Source: Lingula anatina (lineage: Eukaryota; Brachiopoda; Lingulata; Lingulida; Lingulidae). Taken from it: a stretch of 64,000 bases of DNA. Shown here in pieces: positions 36,846 to 48,549 of the stretch. Numbering within the stretch: position 1 is the stretch's first letter; each line of letters begins with the position of its first letter. The position numbers and the translations under genes are program-made. The stretch spans positions 13,467 through 77,466 of the forward strand of contig NW_019775821.1 of NCBI RefSeq assembly GCF_001039355.2, given 5' to 3'. Under the pieces are notes generated by a model. It was not told where the DNA came from. It saw only the letters and a program-made list of their open reading frames with translations, and did no database searches.

Positions 36846-38504
36846 CAGACTTGACATTTAATATGGAATATTTTTTCCAAATCATTTTTCATCAGTTTTT
36901 TTCCTATTTTGTTGACTGATAAATGAAAATAAAGATTAAAATCCTGTTTTAATAACTTTATATTATCTCTTTGATGTCATGGTGGCATCAGTTCATTGAT
37001 TGAATTCGACAGTGAAGCAAACAGAAATGCATTGCCTATTCTATGTCATACAACAACCATTAAAATAGATATTTTGGATCTCCATATTTTCCAAATTATA
37101 GTCTGTAAAAGAGTTTCACGCTCTACTAATGGCCTTCATGTCAGTGTCTTGTCATAGTAACGGTCGCTGTTATGCTTGGCCTCTTCTGGCTGTTACCAGC
37201 GCTCTCAAGCAGCAAGGCATTCCTTGGGATAGGTTTTTACAGTTCAATCTGGAATAACATTAAAGGAATCAGTCAAAAATTGTCAAGTTTGGTCCAGTTT
37301 TGTTGTAGGGCATCTAGGCCGTTGGTTAGGCGAGTAACGGCCTACCCACATATTGTCTATGCGGTTCAAATGTGGCGATTTTGATGACCAGGGTAGCTGC
37401 TCATTCCCATGGTACTTTAAGTTATCTGCCATTAAAAGTGCTCAATGTGAACAGGCAAACTCACCGTGCAACCTAAAATTGTTCCTAATGTGCCCCCTAT
37501 CAAATGATAGTCAAGTGGTTCCCAGATTACTCCTTTATTTGATCTGGTTCAGATTTTCGTAGATGACTACCATTGGTGTTTTGCACCAATGTGGTATCTA
37601 CCCCAAATACTGACGCTTACAATGGCCCGAGTTACTTTAGACGCGGCACATGCTTCATCGTAAGCCTCTTTTGGATGTCTGTAAACTCTGTATTGACTAG
37701 TTGGGAGGTACAGGTGAAATCTGACCTCAATAAAGAAAGCCACGCGGTTTCAGTGTTCTACACAGAAACAGTCATGGGCCGCAATTCAATAGAGAAACAG
37801 ACGACTATGTTTTGCTGTTTACAGTGGGTACCTCAGAGGTCGTCTGGTATTCTAACCAGCTAAAACCATTTTGGTGTTCGCTGAGGGCCTTGAAAAACGC
37901 ATTTTGGTGGTAATTTACCCCTCATTCTGAACGGCCTGGGTGGTTTTTGTTTAGTTGCAGCAGCATATCCTGAATGACACTGAGTCCTGTACCCTGGTGG
38001 TAAGATGTCGTTACATTGGGCTTGCCCTATGTGTGGGCACTAAGTCTGGGCATTACTCTATAAAACTGTGCGGACCGTTCTGTTTGGTGCTATAATCTGT
38101 CTGGGAATATCTGTCCTTTTGGCGCCATTCTGCAACGGATTAACAAATTTGTAAAGCACCACTTAGCTCAATTTACGCATTGCAAAACTGACCTCTTGCA
38201 TGCACAATTTCAAATTCTTCTATGCAGTAATTGCCGACATATGGATACTTTTTTGACAGAACCAAGCTTTGCCGAAGCCAAGCTTTGGCCAGCCTAAAGG
38301 AACACTACCCAATTAAATCACTGATTATTATATTATGTATCAGCGCAACAGACATTGAAATCAATTCATTGGTAGCGAAACACCTGACTACACACTTCTC
38401 CATTCACAAATCTTATATTAATTCGGAGTTTTTTGAAAAAAGAAAGCATTTTTACCTAGGCATACCTTCGAAACTGAAATATTCCATATTAAATGTCAAG
38501 TCTG
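36846..38504 (-). mobile_element. Tc1/mariner-like transposon, copy 2 (dead)
   Basis: 1659 bp with the same CAGACTTGACATTTAATATG inverted ends as copy 1, and TA directly outside both ends (36844-36845 and 38505-38506). The interior is collinear with copy 1, including the ATTGGTGTTTTGCACCAATG segment that on the minus strand encodes the GAKTPMVV-like block. Frames are broken throughout. Two copies with intact ends but corrupt coding suggest past mobilisation in trans or post-insertion decay. Confidence 0.85.
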
Positions 38505-38689
38505 TATAGTAGTGTGGAGAGAATGACATGTGTGTTTTTAGCTACGTTATCTAGCCTTCACCCCAAAAGAGCATTTTTAACACTTAATGCAAGTCAATGT
38601 TGTAAAAAGGTGCTTTTAAATATCATGGTTGCTATTAAAGTTAGAGACGTTCCAGCAAAACAAGCAATTGCACTGATCTCGTATATATA

Positions 38690-39600
38690 TATATATTGAA
38701 CATAAATATAAACCCGCGAAACTAAAATGGTCAGTTGAAATGGATAATATTGAAATATGCCCAGGTTGATGGTTTATTTGTGAATTGATGGATTTGTATT
38801 GATCAAATATAGTGGTCTGGTTTCACTTGGCCGCTCTCCCCGTGAGTATATTTAAAGGTTCAGTTTGTCCACCCATAAGACTAATGAAGCGTGACGGAGT
38901 GGAGGTCAATCTGCGTGACCAATACACAGACACTCCTTACAGTCTAGGCAATAAAACGGCACACCGAAAAGTGTATTTCTGTCACTTGTCAACATGCCAC
39001 AGATGTCTGAAATCCTGAGGGAGCTTGCCATCGGCTTGCTCAATGCTAGCTTGTTGGAAGCAGATGTGCCAGCATGCCTGAATGGGCATCATTCCACTGT
39101 CAGTCGTCTGAGAACACGCTTCAGAGACACTTCAGAGACACTTGGAACCGCCCACATGCCCGCCGAACATGTGTTACCACACCCGATATGTCGCCCATCC
39201 AACTCCTGTGGGATGTTCTGGATCAGCGTTTTTGCCATCATGTTCAAGCTCCCGAGAATGCTCACCAATCGCGGGTAGACTAGCACTCTAGGAGGAATGG
39301 GATAATATCCCTCAGGCCACTATTGACAACTTAATGATGCCCATGCGCTGCCGGTGTACTGCTCTGTGCAAAGCTAATGGTGCCAATACTTGTTATTAAT
39401 GTCTGTGAACTCAGGATGTTGACCCCCATGGTGTAGTTGATGCCCTAACTCTTGGACTATGCATTTAAACTTCCCATAATGCTCTCAAAGTGATGTCTAA
39501 TTGTTGAGGAAAATATGCTGTTAATGTTGGCTATATACTCTAGTTCCATACATGAAAATAAATCAACATATTCTTTCGTGCGATTATATTTTTGTACAAT
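38690..39600 (+). mobile_element. second Tc1-like family, internally deleted
   Basis: Around 38994-39283 the frame runs MPQMSEILRELAIGLLNASL, then a STVSRLRTRFRDT helix-turn-helix end. It jumps directly to TPDMSPIQLLWDVLDQR, the last catalytic block. The end, EEWDNIPQATIDNLMMPMRC, then CTALCKANGANTCY, is the Tc1 C-terminus in another frame. The middle of the transposase is deleted. Weak inverted similarity between about 38700 (ATATAAACCCGCGAAA) and 39590 marks probable ends. It is unrelated to the CAGACTTGAC family. Confidence 0.7.
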
Positions 39601-39611
39601 ATATAAATATA

Positions 39612-39666
39612 TATGCTTCTCTCTATACAAATCTATGTACTTTTTGAAGTAAAATTGCAGTAGGCT
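39612..39666. mobile_element. truncated copy of the intron-A MITE
   Basis: The reverse complement matches 32349-32405 (AGCCTACTGCAATTxTACTxCAAAAAGTACATAG...). Only about 55 bp remain, between the Tc1 element and unit C. Confidence 0.7.
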
Positions 39667-39845
39667 AAACGTTCCTTCTAGATCTGACAGTTACTTTTTT
39701 GTATGAGGCCAGCACGTATTCTGTGATTAATATTGCAAGTGTCCTGTGTGGACATTAAAGATACATGTAGTAAGACGGACCTTTTCTATGGTTTCCTCGG
39801 AAATCAATTACATGTAAATAAAAAATATGTAATGATATTCAGAAT

Positions 39846-40320
39846 GTCACAAATAAAGTATTTAGCGATATTCTTCTCCTTTTTAGCCAAGGATGCAATT
39901 TTTTGAACACGCATAGAATGTAAACCAAGCAGCCGTGCAGAGAGAAAAACCTACCCACATGTCTCCGATACTAGACATATGGTTAACTTTAAATCATTTG
40001 CGGTTGCTTTTGCACAAAAGGAAATTAACTGAAGCCCCCATATTCCAGATCAGACTACATGGTATACAGAAAAAGACGCGTGCATATATTTCAAGGACAC
40101 TAAATGAATATGGATTTCTTTAAATTTCAGTTTATGATTCTGCAATGTGTCTGAGATGAAGGTCACCACATCATAGCTCCAGTAAATAGTTATCTAAAGA
40201 AGCTTGTCTTAAACGTATGACACCAGACGTTGTTTTCCAGAACAATAGGCTGCAAGAACTAGACATTGTTAACAACGGGAAGCCGAGGATCTAGCCACTG
40301 CTTTAAGAAAGAGACTTGAG
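39846..40320 (+). promoter_or_regulatory. conserved 5' block and presumptive 5' exon, unit C
   Basis: Same block as in unit A, with TGTCACAAATAAAGTATTTA at the start and GAGACTTGAG before the donor GTAAGG at 40321. The downstream acceptor is 6.1 kb away at 46438 because of insertions. Confidence 0.55.
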
Positions 40321-40347
40321 GTAAGGTTAATTAACCTTACCTCAAGT
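40314..40347. repeat. 34-bp perfect palindrome over the unit-C 5' splice site
   Basis: The left half ACTTGAGGTAAGGTTAA (40314-40330) is followed immediately by its exact reverse complement (40331-40347). Other units have only the left half, then TGAAGAGCT. The inverted copy is therefore an addition specific to this unit, and it buries the exon/GTAAGG donor in a stem with no loop. Confidence 0.9.
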
Positions 40348-41940
40348 AATTACGAAGAGCTCCATGTGGATATTTTGCTCTTAAGTCCTTATTTACCTTT
40401 AAGGATACCAAGCCTTGTAAAAATAACAAAAAAAATAAAATAAGACAGGCCTCCTTGCGTCACAGTGGACATCACAAAATATCTCAAACCAGAACTTATG
40501 GCGATGAAGCCGATCTATTTATAATTACAGTAGAGATCAAAGTAAAAGTTCTGAAAAGTCCTAATTATCTTTACTTACCTACACTTGATTACTTTTTTAT
40601 ATCTATGTTATTAGGAATTGTTGAAATCTAGTTCTGTTTGGCACTTGCTTTTCACGGCTTCTTGTGTAACAGATTATCAATAAACAAAAAGCACAATGAA
40701 ACATTCGCCCAATAAATGTAAGAAAACATCATTTACGTAATTACAGGGCTACTACCTAATATGGAACATTTTTTGTGAGTAAATTTTCTACAAAATATTC
40801 ATTTTCTCTCAACTACTTTAATGCTTAAACCGAGGTGTCATTCCATGTGTAGCCAGGTGTGTCACCTAATTATCACACAACTCTCGAAAGAATTGACGCA
40901 TGCAGTTGCATGTTCTGTGGTCAGGAATGTGAGGGGTGGTCTTGTCGGCAATTTCTGCCCTTGTATAAAAGGCATGGTATTGGCCAATCGTTGGAGTGTA
41001 TTTAGAACAGCAACAAAGGGGTCGCTCTGAAACTTGACAGGTACCTTAGAAAAGATATGGTTCGACAGCTAATCGAAATTTTTTTTTGCAGCCAAAACAC
41101 CGTGTCCGCCGACGTAGACGAGAGGCATAAAATGATGATTGTGTACTGGCTAGGGTGCATGCAGGGGATGGTAACGTCTCTGTTTGGGGAGCATTTCATG
41201 CCGGTGTCAAGCAACACAGAGTCGTACCATTTTAGGGTCCGGCGGACCCGGTGTTTTAAAACTGAGAGTGTGGCGGACTCCCTGTCTCTTAATAACGGGT
41301 CCCAGAGTCCCCCTAGACACTCTATTTCAGTACGGAAAGTCTTAGAACCCTACGTTTTAGTACTGCGTGACACTCCGCATTGAAGAGCAAAATTAAAATA
41401 TTAGGCCCTATTCTTATAACATGCAATTTGAATATGGTTTTGAACATGATGAAGAGTGATATGGAGTGAAGAACTATAAAGATGAACGGTTAAATAAGCA
41501 TGATTACCCTATGTACAATTTAAAAACGTACTATAAATTAGTATCGTTGGCATTTCAGAAACTTTAATTTGCAGTATTAGCCTAGATGTGTATGATGCAA
41601 TTTAAATCACAAAAAATATTTTATTGAATTCTTAATATTTATAGCAAACCCAACAATTAAATATAAAACACTTGCTGTTGTTTTTTCACATTATTATTTT
41701 TTTTCCATAAAGTGAATGAAATGTTGGGATCATTAAAAAAGGTAATACATTTGCATTCTTGTGCCCCTTGGGATTTTGACTCCCCCTTGTTACGAATGAA
41801 AATTATATTTTTCCTGATTTTTTCCACCCAATATTTTAACATCGAACGTTCAAATATTTCCAATATATTATTCATAAAGTATACCAAAAGAAAAGATGTT
41901 GAAATTATAACCAAATATAAAATGAGTAGATTTTTCATAG

Positions 41941-42985
41941 GGGAGTAACTGGATGGTAAAATACATATTTTTAATTTTGTTTTCATGAAAATGTTCGCCT
42001 GCAAACTAACAAAAAATGCCAATTTATGCATACTACAAGATATACTTATACTCAAATAAAATAAGAATTATAGAGTTTAGTGGGGGGTCATAATTTATCA
42101 TGGTGAGTCTGATTTTCATTATCAAATTTTGACTGGGAAGTCAGATTTTCATTATTTGGAGTCATCTTTTAGGGGAGTCAGATCTTTCATGGTACACCTG
42201 CCATGCTGTAAATAAAGCTGTATTGCTTGAAAATCCATGGTGACAGTGTAAGACATCGCAAACAGCTAGCCATTTTATACCCTGAGAACCATGAAATACA
42301 TCCCTTTAGGGTTGATTCCATTTGAATATAGGTTATATTACGTGTAAAACAAAAAGAAATGAGTATATGTTCAATGACACTTTATACACATGTATATTTA
42401 ATTATTAATGAATGCCGTCCGTTTCGAGAAAACATATTTTGCACAGCTTAGCAATGATGCATTGTATAACGATAGCTGTCACACATTTGAGTCGTAGTCA
42501 TTGTATAGTTTAAAGAAAAGCCTCGTTCACAACCGGACGCACGAATTTCAGGATCGTACGTCTCCTGCGATTTTTGGGTGTTGTGGAAGCCGTGAAGGTC
42601 GAAGAGGTAGAGGAAAGTATGCCTTGCGAGTCGCAAAATAAAGACTAAAAGTAACAAAGAAAGTTATTTACAGAACAAGCTGAAGTGTAGCCTCAATTAC
42701 TAAAAAGATTTTCATTATGTGCACATTTTTAATTTTCTTATTTTTTCATGAAAATTTTCACCTGCAAACTACAAAAAAGTGCCAATGTATCCTCCATTTT
42801 ACGTACTACAAGATCACAGTCATATACTCAAAATAAAATAATATTTATGAAGTTTTGTGGAGGGGGAGTCAAATTTTCATGGGGGGGGGGCGGTCAGATT
42901 TTCATTATGAAAATCATTTCATTTTCATTATGAAAATCTGACTGGGGGAGTTAAATTTTCATGGGAGTCAGATTTTCATGTTACA
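41941..42985. repeat. duplicated ~250-bp repeat rich in GGGAGTCAGATTTTCAT
   Basis: Copies at about 41941-42200 and 42720-42985 share TTTTTAATTTT...TTTTCATGAAAA, CCTGCAAACTA and CTACAAGAT...TACTCAAA. They end in variants of GGGAGTCAGATTTTCATG, and an ATTTTCATTATGAAAAT palindrome is embedded in copy 2. Probably a transposon family; ends not determined. Confidence 0.55.
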
Positions 42986-42999
42986 CCGGGTCTTAAGTG

Positions 43000-43127
43000 A
43001 CTAACGTCATTAACAGCGTCAGTATTTGGAGTGGATACCACATTGGTGCCAAAACACCAATGGTAGTCACCGACGAAAACCTGAACCAGATCAAATAAAG
43101 GAATAACCTGGGAACCAATTGACTATT
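43000..43127 (+). mobile_element. fragment of the CAGACTTGAC Tc1-like family, reversed
   Basis: Reverse complement of about 27590-27720. It reads VSIWSGYHIGAKTPMVVxDE on this strand, the catalytic WxGIxxxxxTPLVxxDG block. It lies immediately 3' of the BEL/Pao remnant. Confidence 0.7.
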
Positions 43128-43198
43128 GCTTTTCTTCGCTTATAAAATATGTAATCTTGTTCAATGGGTCGGATCACTTCACGGGCTGAGATTATCAA

Positions 43199-45714
43199 TT
43201 ATCTCTTGGACATTTGTGCTAGAACGAAGTTTGTTCCACCATGGACAGCTTGTGCATGATGGTGCTTAACAATGAGTTTTGTTGTCCACTGATTCCGTGG
43301 AAGAATTACTGGGTGTCGCATAACCCAAGGTACACTACTTGACCACCTCAAACGTCCGTTTGATCGAACTAGCCCATCTTCATCAAAGAATGGGAGCAAA
43401 GAAAGTATCTTTGAATTGCTCTTAATCTCTCTGTTTTGCTTCAATGCCACGATCTCATCCCGGGATTCTTCTTTCTGGGCGATTCTGATGTGAAATGTCT
43501 CTGCTGTGGTTAATTCATCAGTTTCCAATGCATTTCTGTGCTGCAGCGTCTTTGGTAGTCGACAATTTTCAGCAAATCTCAAGACCCAAGGCGTTACTCG
43601 GACTAGTCTGGCCCATCTAGAGAAACATTTTGATGACAGTCTGTCACCTTCGGCCTTGATTGAAAAGTGCCATTCTTAACGCTTCCTTCTCGTCTGGTTT
43701 CACGTGTGGTGCTGATATACCAACCTCTTCAGTGTCCCAATAGCATCGAAGGAGATGATCTAAACCTTCTTGTTCTTGTACTTGGTTGGTTTACATATAA
43801 GGTAAACCAGTGTTTAGTCTGCTAGTGTTCTTCTGTGCGGCTGCAATACAGGTCCACCCTAGTGGAGTTTTGAGGGCAATTGGCTCCCCTGGCTTAACTC
43901 TGACGTCTTCTTCTGAAAACATTAGGTCAACTTGGTCTAATTCTATCAGTAGATACACTTTTGGCCGTTCTGCAAATGAGGCCACTGTCTTTGTATTGGT
44001 TCCAATTCACTGTCACTTGGTCTACTGTACATGCTGCTGCTGGCCGTTCTATCCTTCCATCAATGGAACAAATCGTGAATTCCACGTCTTCAGCTTGTTT
44101 TCTCTCCTATTGGGAGTGGTAACACTAACTTCCTCATACTCTCCTGACGGCTTCAATTCGGCAGCTGTCGGAAGCTATTACACGCCCATAGGCCATGTAC
44201 ACCGCCACAGTGCACACAATTCAACACCTTTTTTTCCTCTTTTGGGGGTCGATTCTCTTTCAGACAGTAAGAGAGTTGTCCCTCTCTTCTCTTTGTCGGT
44301 ACTTATCTGCTCAAGTGTTGAGAGGCCTTTGATTGTCTCAGATGCGGTCATTTGGAACTCTGCTTCCTGATTTATAAATTCTTATAAATTCAGCATACTT
44401 GGTCTTGGTACTTGGTACTTGGTCAGTAATGCTTCATCAGCTTGCGTTGGATATTGATGTAGGGGAAGCCCGCTCCTAGCTCACTCTTCTGTTCAGCTTC
44501 CATTCTGTTCACTGCTATTGAGTCCACCAGCTCAGCTAACATTTCTATGTCTCTAGGGTGGTTGTCTCTGACTTGTCTGAATCTGTCCAATTCTTCCAAT
44601 CTCAAGTTGATTTGTCTTCGTTTTCCACCATACTTTCTTTCTAATCTGTCCATTGCTACGTTATAGGATGTAGCTGAATAACCAAGATTCTTGACAACTT
44701 TCAACGCTTCACCTTGAAGGCTGTTGTGTAATCGTAGGAGTTTGTACTGTGGAATGCAGGTAGTGTATTCCACATGTGACAGGAATGCTGCTTTCCAGCC
44801 TTCGTATGTTTTCTTATCACCATTAAACTTTGGAATATGTACCTTTTCTAGAAGTCTGACGAGTCAATACTGACCGACTCTACTGTGCTCGAGTCCTGGA
44901 TATGTCTGGGTAGGAAAATCGGGCTGTAGTTCTCAGTTCACTTCTGACTGGTCTCACTGAAGACATGTCCTGTCTGAATGGCCTAGATGACACAGGCTGA
45001 TACTGCTTTTGTGGTACCTTTTTCTTCTGTTCCATCTCTTATTCAATTTCTGCGCCTGCTACATGCATAACATGCACTGGCTGTGCTTGGGCTTGGGCTC
45101 CCTTTGGCTGTACACTTGGCAAAGGGTTGATGACTTAATCAATCTGAGTTTTTTCTTTTATCTGACTCTGACGTTTTTCTGTTCTGGTGGGCATAGGGTC
45201 AACAGGGTTAATCTCATGCTCCACTCCCTCTATTTTCTGTTTAATTGTATGGGTATTGTTCTGGGTGGTAAAGGGTTAATAGGGCTTATTTCATGCTCTA
45301 TGTCTTCTATCCCCTGCTTTACTGCAGGAAAGTTTCTTCTAATTTAACTGTCAGACGATGAATTTCTTCTTTTATAGCTGATTCTTCTTTACTAAAGTTC
45401 TTACTGACCTTAGGCGTCTGCTTATGACTAGGGGTTGATCTGGTTAACATGAGGTCATTCATGATCGTTTCCAGATCTCTGTTACGCTCCTGTGTCGCTT
45501 CTAATTCAGCAGTAGTACATGCAATTTTATCTACTTCTCCCCACCTGTCCAGCTGGTTAAGTAGTTCATCACAGCTTATTACATACTGTTCAAAAACCAA
45601 TGTTAGTTCTTGAAATTTCTGCCTGATTCTAGCTTTTTCTTTCATTTTAGGCATATTTTCTATCCAGTTTTCAAACTCACTGGCTGCAGCAACAAAAGCT
45701 GTTCTGGCCAGCAT
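43199..45714 (-). mobile_element. BEL/Pao LTR retrotransposon remnant, RT deleted
   Basis: Reading from 45714 leftwards: a coiled-coil Gag N-terminus (45714-45319) and a capsid-like segment (44773-44423; LHNSLQGEALKVVKNLGYSA). Then come a CCHC zinc knuckle (44221-44174; CVHCGGVHGLWAC) and a protease-region end (43985-43791; PIALKTPLGWTCI). A linker follows (DHLLRCYWDTEEVGI), and finally an integrase N-terminal zinc-binding-type region (43582-43199; FDEDGLVRSNGRLRWS, then HHAQAVHGGTN). This order is that of BEL/Pao. Between protease and integrase only about 200 bp remain, so reverse transcriptase and RNase H are gone. Gag is split by frame breaks. No LTR pair was identified. Immobile relic. 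Confidence 0.85.
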
Positions 45715-46444
45715 CTTCTTTCGTTTTCAAACTCATGGTCAATTTAGACTGTCTGTCTACTGTAGTGCCTTTTAAAACTTCTGTTGTTCTTTAAAACATT
45801 TCAACTTAGCTCTGCTACCAAACAATGTTCTTTAAAAAAAGTTTAACCTAGCTCTGCTACCAAACAATATTCTGGATTTATCCTCCGGTGCAATAAAAAT
45901 TAAAGCACAAGTGTTCCTCCTTTGTTCTATCATAGTTCTATTTTATTCCGATATTGCATTAAAAAAGTTCCTGTAAAACAGGTGTTTCACTTTAACTGTC
46001 ACTGAGTAGGAGATGACTTTCAAACATGCTTTTAGTGTGAGAGGGTAAAGTTTTTAGTGTTTTTTCTCTAGAACAGGGTGTTCTTTTCTTTTGAGTGACA
46101 TCTTATGTCAGATTTGATATTATTGACCAAAATATCTCACAATAGAAGACTGGATATTTTTATCACTCAAGGACATACATTTTGATGAATCAAGCAAAAA
46201 AAATTAATCGGTACTCAAAAATAACAATGATAAAAATATTCCATTTTAAGTAGTAACCCTAGGATAATGATATTTTTTATCAATTAAACCTCACTCTATT
46301 ATCTGGGAATACGTGTTTTGCTATATTCCAAGTTATTAGGGGATCATGTACCCTGTAGCGATCAGTCTGAAAGGTGCATTTTCTGTCTTATTAACTTATC
46401 CAAAGTCTGTTTAACTTGTTTGTTTTATTTTTGAACAGCTAACC

Positions 46445-47317
46445 ATGTATGTGTTCAATCTATTAACTGGCACTGTTTTACTCATCGCTTTTAATGGATA
46501 CAGTTTCGGACGGGATGTTGTTGAGGTTAGCTTTCAATACATTATACATCATACACAATCTCATCAATCAATTAAATGTATTTAAACACGGAAAATATAC
46601 TTTTAAAGTTAATTAAATCTATTTGAGGGAACATGTCCTTTGCGAAAAATATAATGTTGTCATAGTAACTATTTATAACAGTATTAAATTATTAATATTG
46701 CTAACATCCTTTAGAAACAGTTAATCCATCGACTTGCAATTTTTCATCAATTTTCAATATATCCACAGGTTCCTCAAGACGAGCAAATATCTGATCTTTG
46801 GATTCAGAAATTCACGTTGTGGTTCAGAGTTATAGACATCAACAATGACGGTTTCGTCTACAAAGAGGAATACGTGGACGAAGTGACAAAACGAGCTCAA
46901 CAGGTTCTCTCCCCATGGAGGGCCAATGCTGTGTTCGGACTAATGGCAAAAGATTGGCAGTTTTCGTTGCACGGCAAAACGTCCAACACAAAACAAGTAA
47001 TTAACCTCGATAGGTTTCTTAAGTTGTATGAAATGAACCTCCTAACTGCATCAGTGAATGAGCTTCAGATATATTGGTGTTCGGATTTGTTCCATATTTT
47101 AGATGTAGACTGCGATGAAAAAATGTCTCTTGACGAGTATTCCAAGCTTTTACATATAACACGCAATATATTGCCCCCTGAAGAACTGTTCAATTACATT
47201 GACCGCAACCAAAATCACATCATAAGTTTGGAAGAGTTCTTATTTGGCTGTAACGATTATTATTTTGAAATGAAAGACAACACGACAGTCCTGTTTTATG
47301 GTTTTCCTGGAAATTAA
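46445..47317 (+). CDS. EF-hand gene C, secreted sarcoplasmic-calcium-binding-like protein
   Basis: Two coding exons: 46445-46525 (27 codons, signal peptide MYVFNLLTGTVLLIAFNGYS, donor GTTAGC) and 46769-47317 (after CCACAG, phase 0), giving 209 residues. Visible motifs: a WIQKFTLWF helix, EF1 loop 50-61 (DINNDGFVYKEE), a degenerate EF2 near 98-110, EF3 loop 139-150 (DVDCDEKMSLDE) and EF4 loop 172-183 (DRNQNHIISLEE). Cysteines at 131, 142 and 188 recur in the family. The layout with EF1, EF3 and EF4 canonical and EF2 lost, and with Trp-rich helices, is that of sarcoplasmic Ca2+-binding proteins; those are cytosolic, whereas this one carries a secretion signal. AATAAA lies at 47386. The frame is intact, but its 5' exon is 6.1 kb upstream and its donor sits in a palindrome. 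Role unknown; extracellular Ca2+ binding is inferred. Confidence 0.85.
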
Positions 47318-47385
47318 CTAAATATAAAACCCAATGAGGGTCGAAATTATCACATTCATGGATACCATTATTCGGAATGCTATGA

Positions 47386-47391
47386 AATAAA
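47386..47391 (+). terminator. poly(A) signal of EF-hand gene C
   Basis: AATAAA 69 bp after the stop codon, same position and context as in gene A. Confidence 0.65.
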
Positions 47392-48107
47392 GTGGGGAAA
47401 TTTTTGAAGTTGATTATACATGCGATATTTTCATATATATATTTACTTTGATTCAGAAGAAAGTATAGTACTTTTTGTCTCTTTTATAATAGCAATTACA
47501 TCCCAAAAGTCCGGGTCTAAACAAAACGCAAATCAAATCACTACAAATAAGAAACAAAAATATATTTTTCACCAAATATGTCATTCCAGGTACTTTAAAA
47601 TGTATATGTGGGTACGTTCGTGTGTTCATGGGAAAGTTTATATGTATGAATCAACTGGTCAACGTTATTCGACAAGGCAATATAAATGTACATTTGAATT
47701 AAACGTTGGTTGAGCTCCCATTTAAACCCCTTCTAGTAGTGCCTTATACGACTCATATAAATTCAACATGTCAAGGGATAAGCTAAATAAATCACTTCAC
47801 CAACCATAACAGAGATTTAACCTGTTCCTTTCTTTAAAATGTTGACCGGTGATTTGACCAAATTTTCTGACCTCCTTATCTGTCCCATTTATATAGAGCA
47901 CAGAAAACAAGCAGAGAAAGCCATTTAAATATCATTTTCCGATGTTATGAAAAAATGGTTATTTTTATAAGTGATACTTTTTAAACTATATATGCATGGT
48001 GGTATTTAGACGCCTTTTGAGGAAAAACTTTGACTTTAATTGCATCTCTAATCTCTTATCCGTCAATTTGCCTTTAGTAACTAATCATTACTAATCCAAA
48101 TAACATC

Positions 48108-48277
48108 CACAGAAACCACTGAATATGCTGCTGAACAAACTGCCATCGGGGGAATTTTTCAGTGCATTTGACTGCGGTGAAAATGACCTTATCAGTTTGG
48201 AAGAGTTTTTATATGGTTGTCAGCATTTTTATTTGGAAATGAAAGCCAACAATTTCTATGGGTATCTTGGAAATTAA
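48108..48277 (+). pseudogene. EF-hand 3'-exon relic upstream of unit D, still open
   Basis: After CATCCACAG the frame reads KPLNMLLNKLPSGEFFSAFD, continues through an intact EF4 loop (DCGENDLISLEE) and ends FYGYLGN-stop. It is the only one of the four fragments without a frame break. It lacks EF1-EF3, and I see no signal exon upstream, so expression is unlikely. The loop resembles genes E and G more than A-D, pointing to a second ancestral gene type in each array unit. Confidence 0.7.
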
Positions 48278-48549
48278 ATAAATGTGCACCCTTTTTACCA
48301 CAGGAATATCATATACAATTATGCACATTTTCGCCAGATGGTGGGAATCTTTTTTCTTCTAAAATCTTTGAGCCTATCCATTTTTGGAGGTAGTCATAGA
48401 ATGAATTTTTTTGCCCTTTTTCAAGATGTAGGTCTGTTTGCAGAATTCGTCTCTTGAAAACAGATTCACAAATTGGTGTCAGCCTTTTCGTTTTCTGCGC
48501 CTGTCCATGTATTCTGTGGCTGCAAGTGTCCTGTCTGGACAAGAATAGG

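Larger units (their letters stand above)
40745..46255. mobile_element. 5.5-kb composite insertion in intron 1 of EF-hand gene C
   Basis: Array homology breaks off near 40745 and resumes near 46255 (TCAATTAAACCTCACTCT...). Between them lie unidentified DNA (40745-41640), a repeat pair, a reversed Tc1 fragment and a BEL/Pao retrotransposon remnant, so several events are nested. The frame at 41057-41383 is not recognised. Confidence 0.65.

Noticed and set aside
41057-41383. 108-codon plus-strand frame in the gene C intron
   Set aside because: No recognised domain; within a transposon-rich insertion.
43810-44370. 186-codon plus-strand frame
   Set aside because: Antisense to the BEL/Pao Gag zinc knuckle and protease region, which explains the sequence better.
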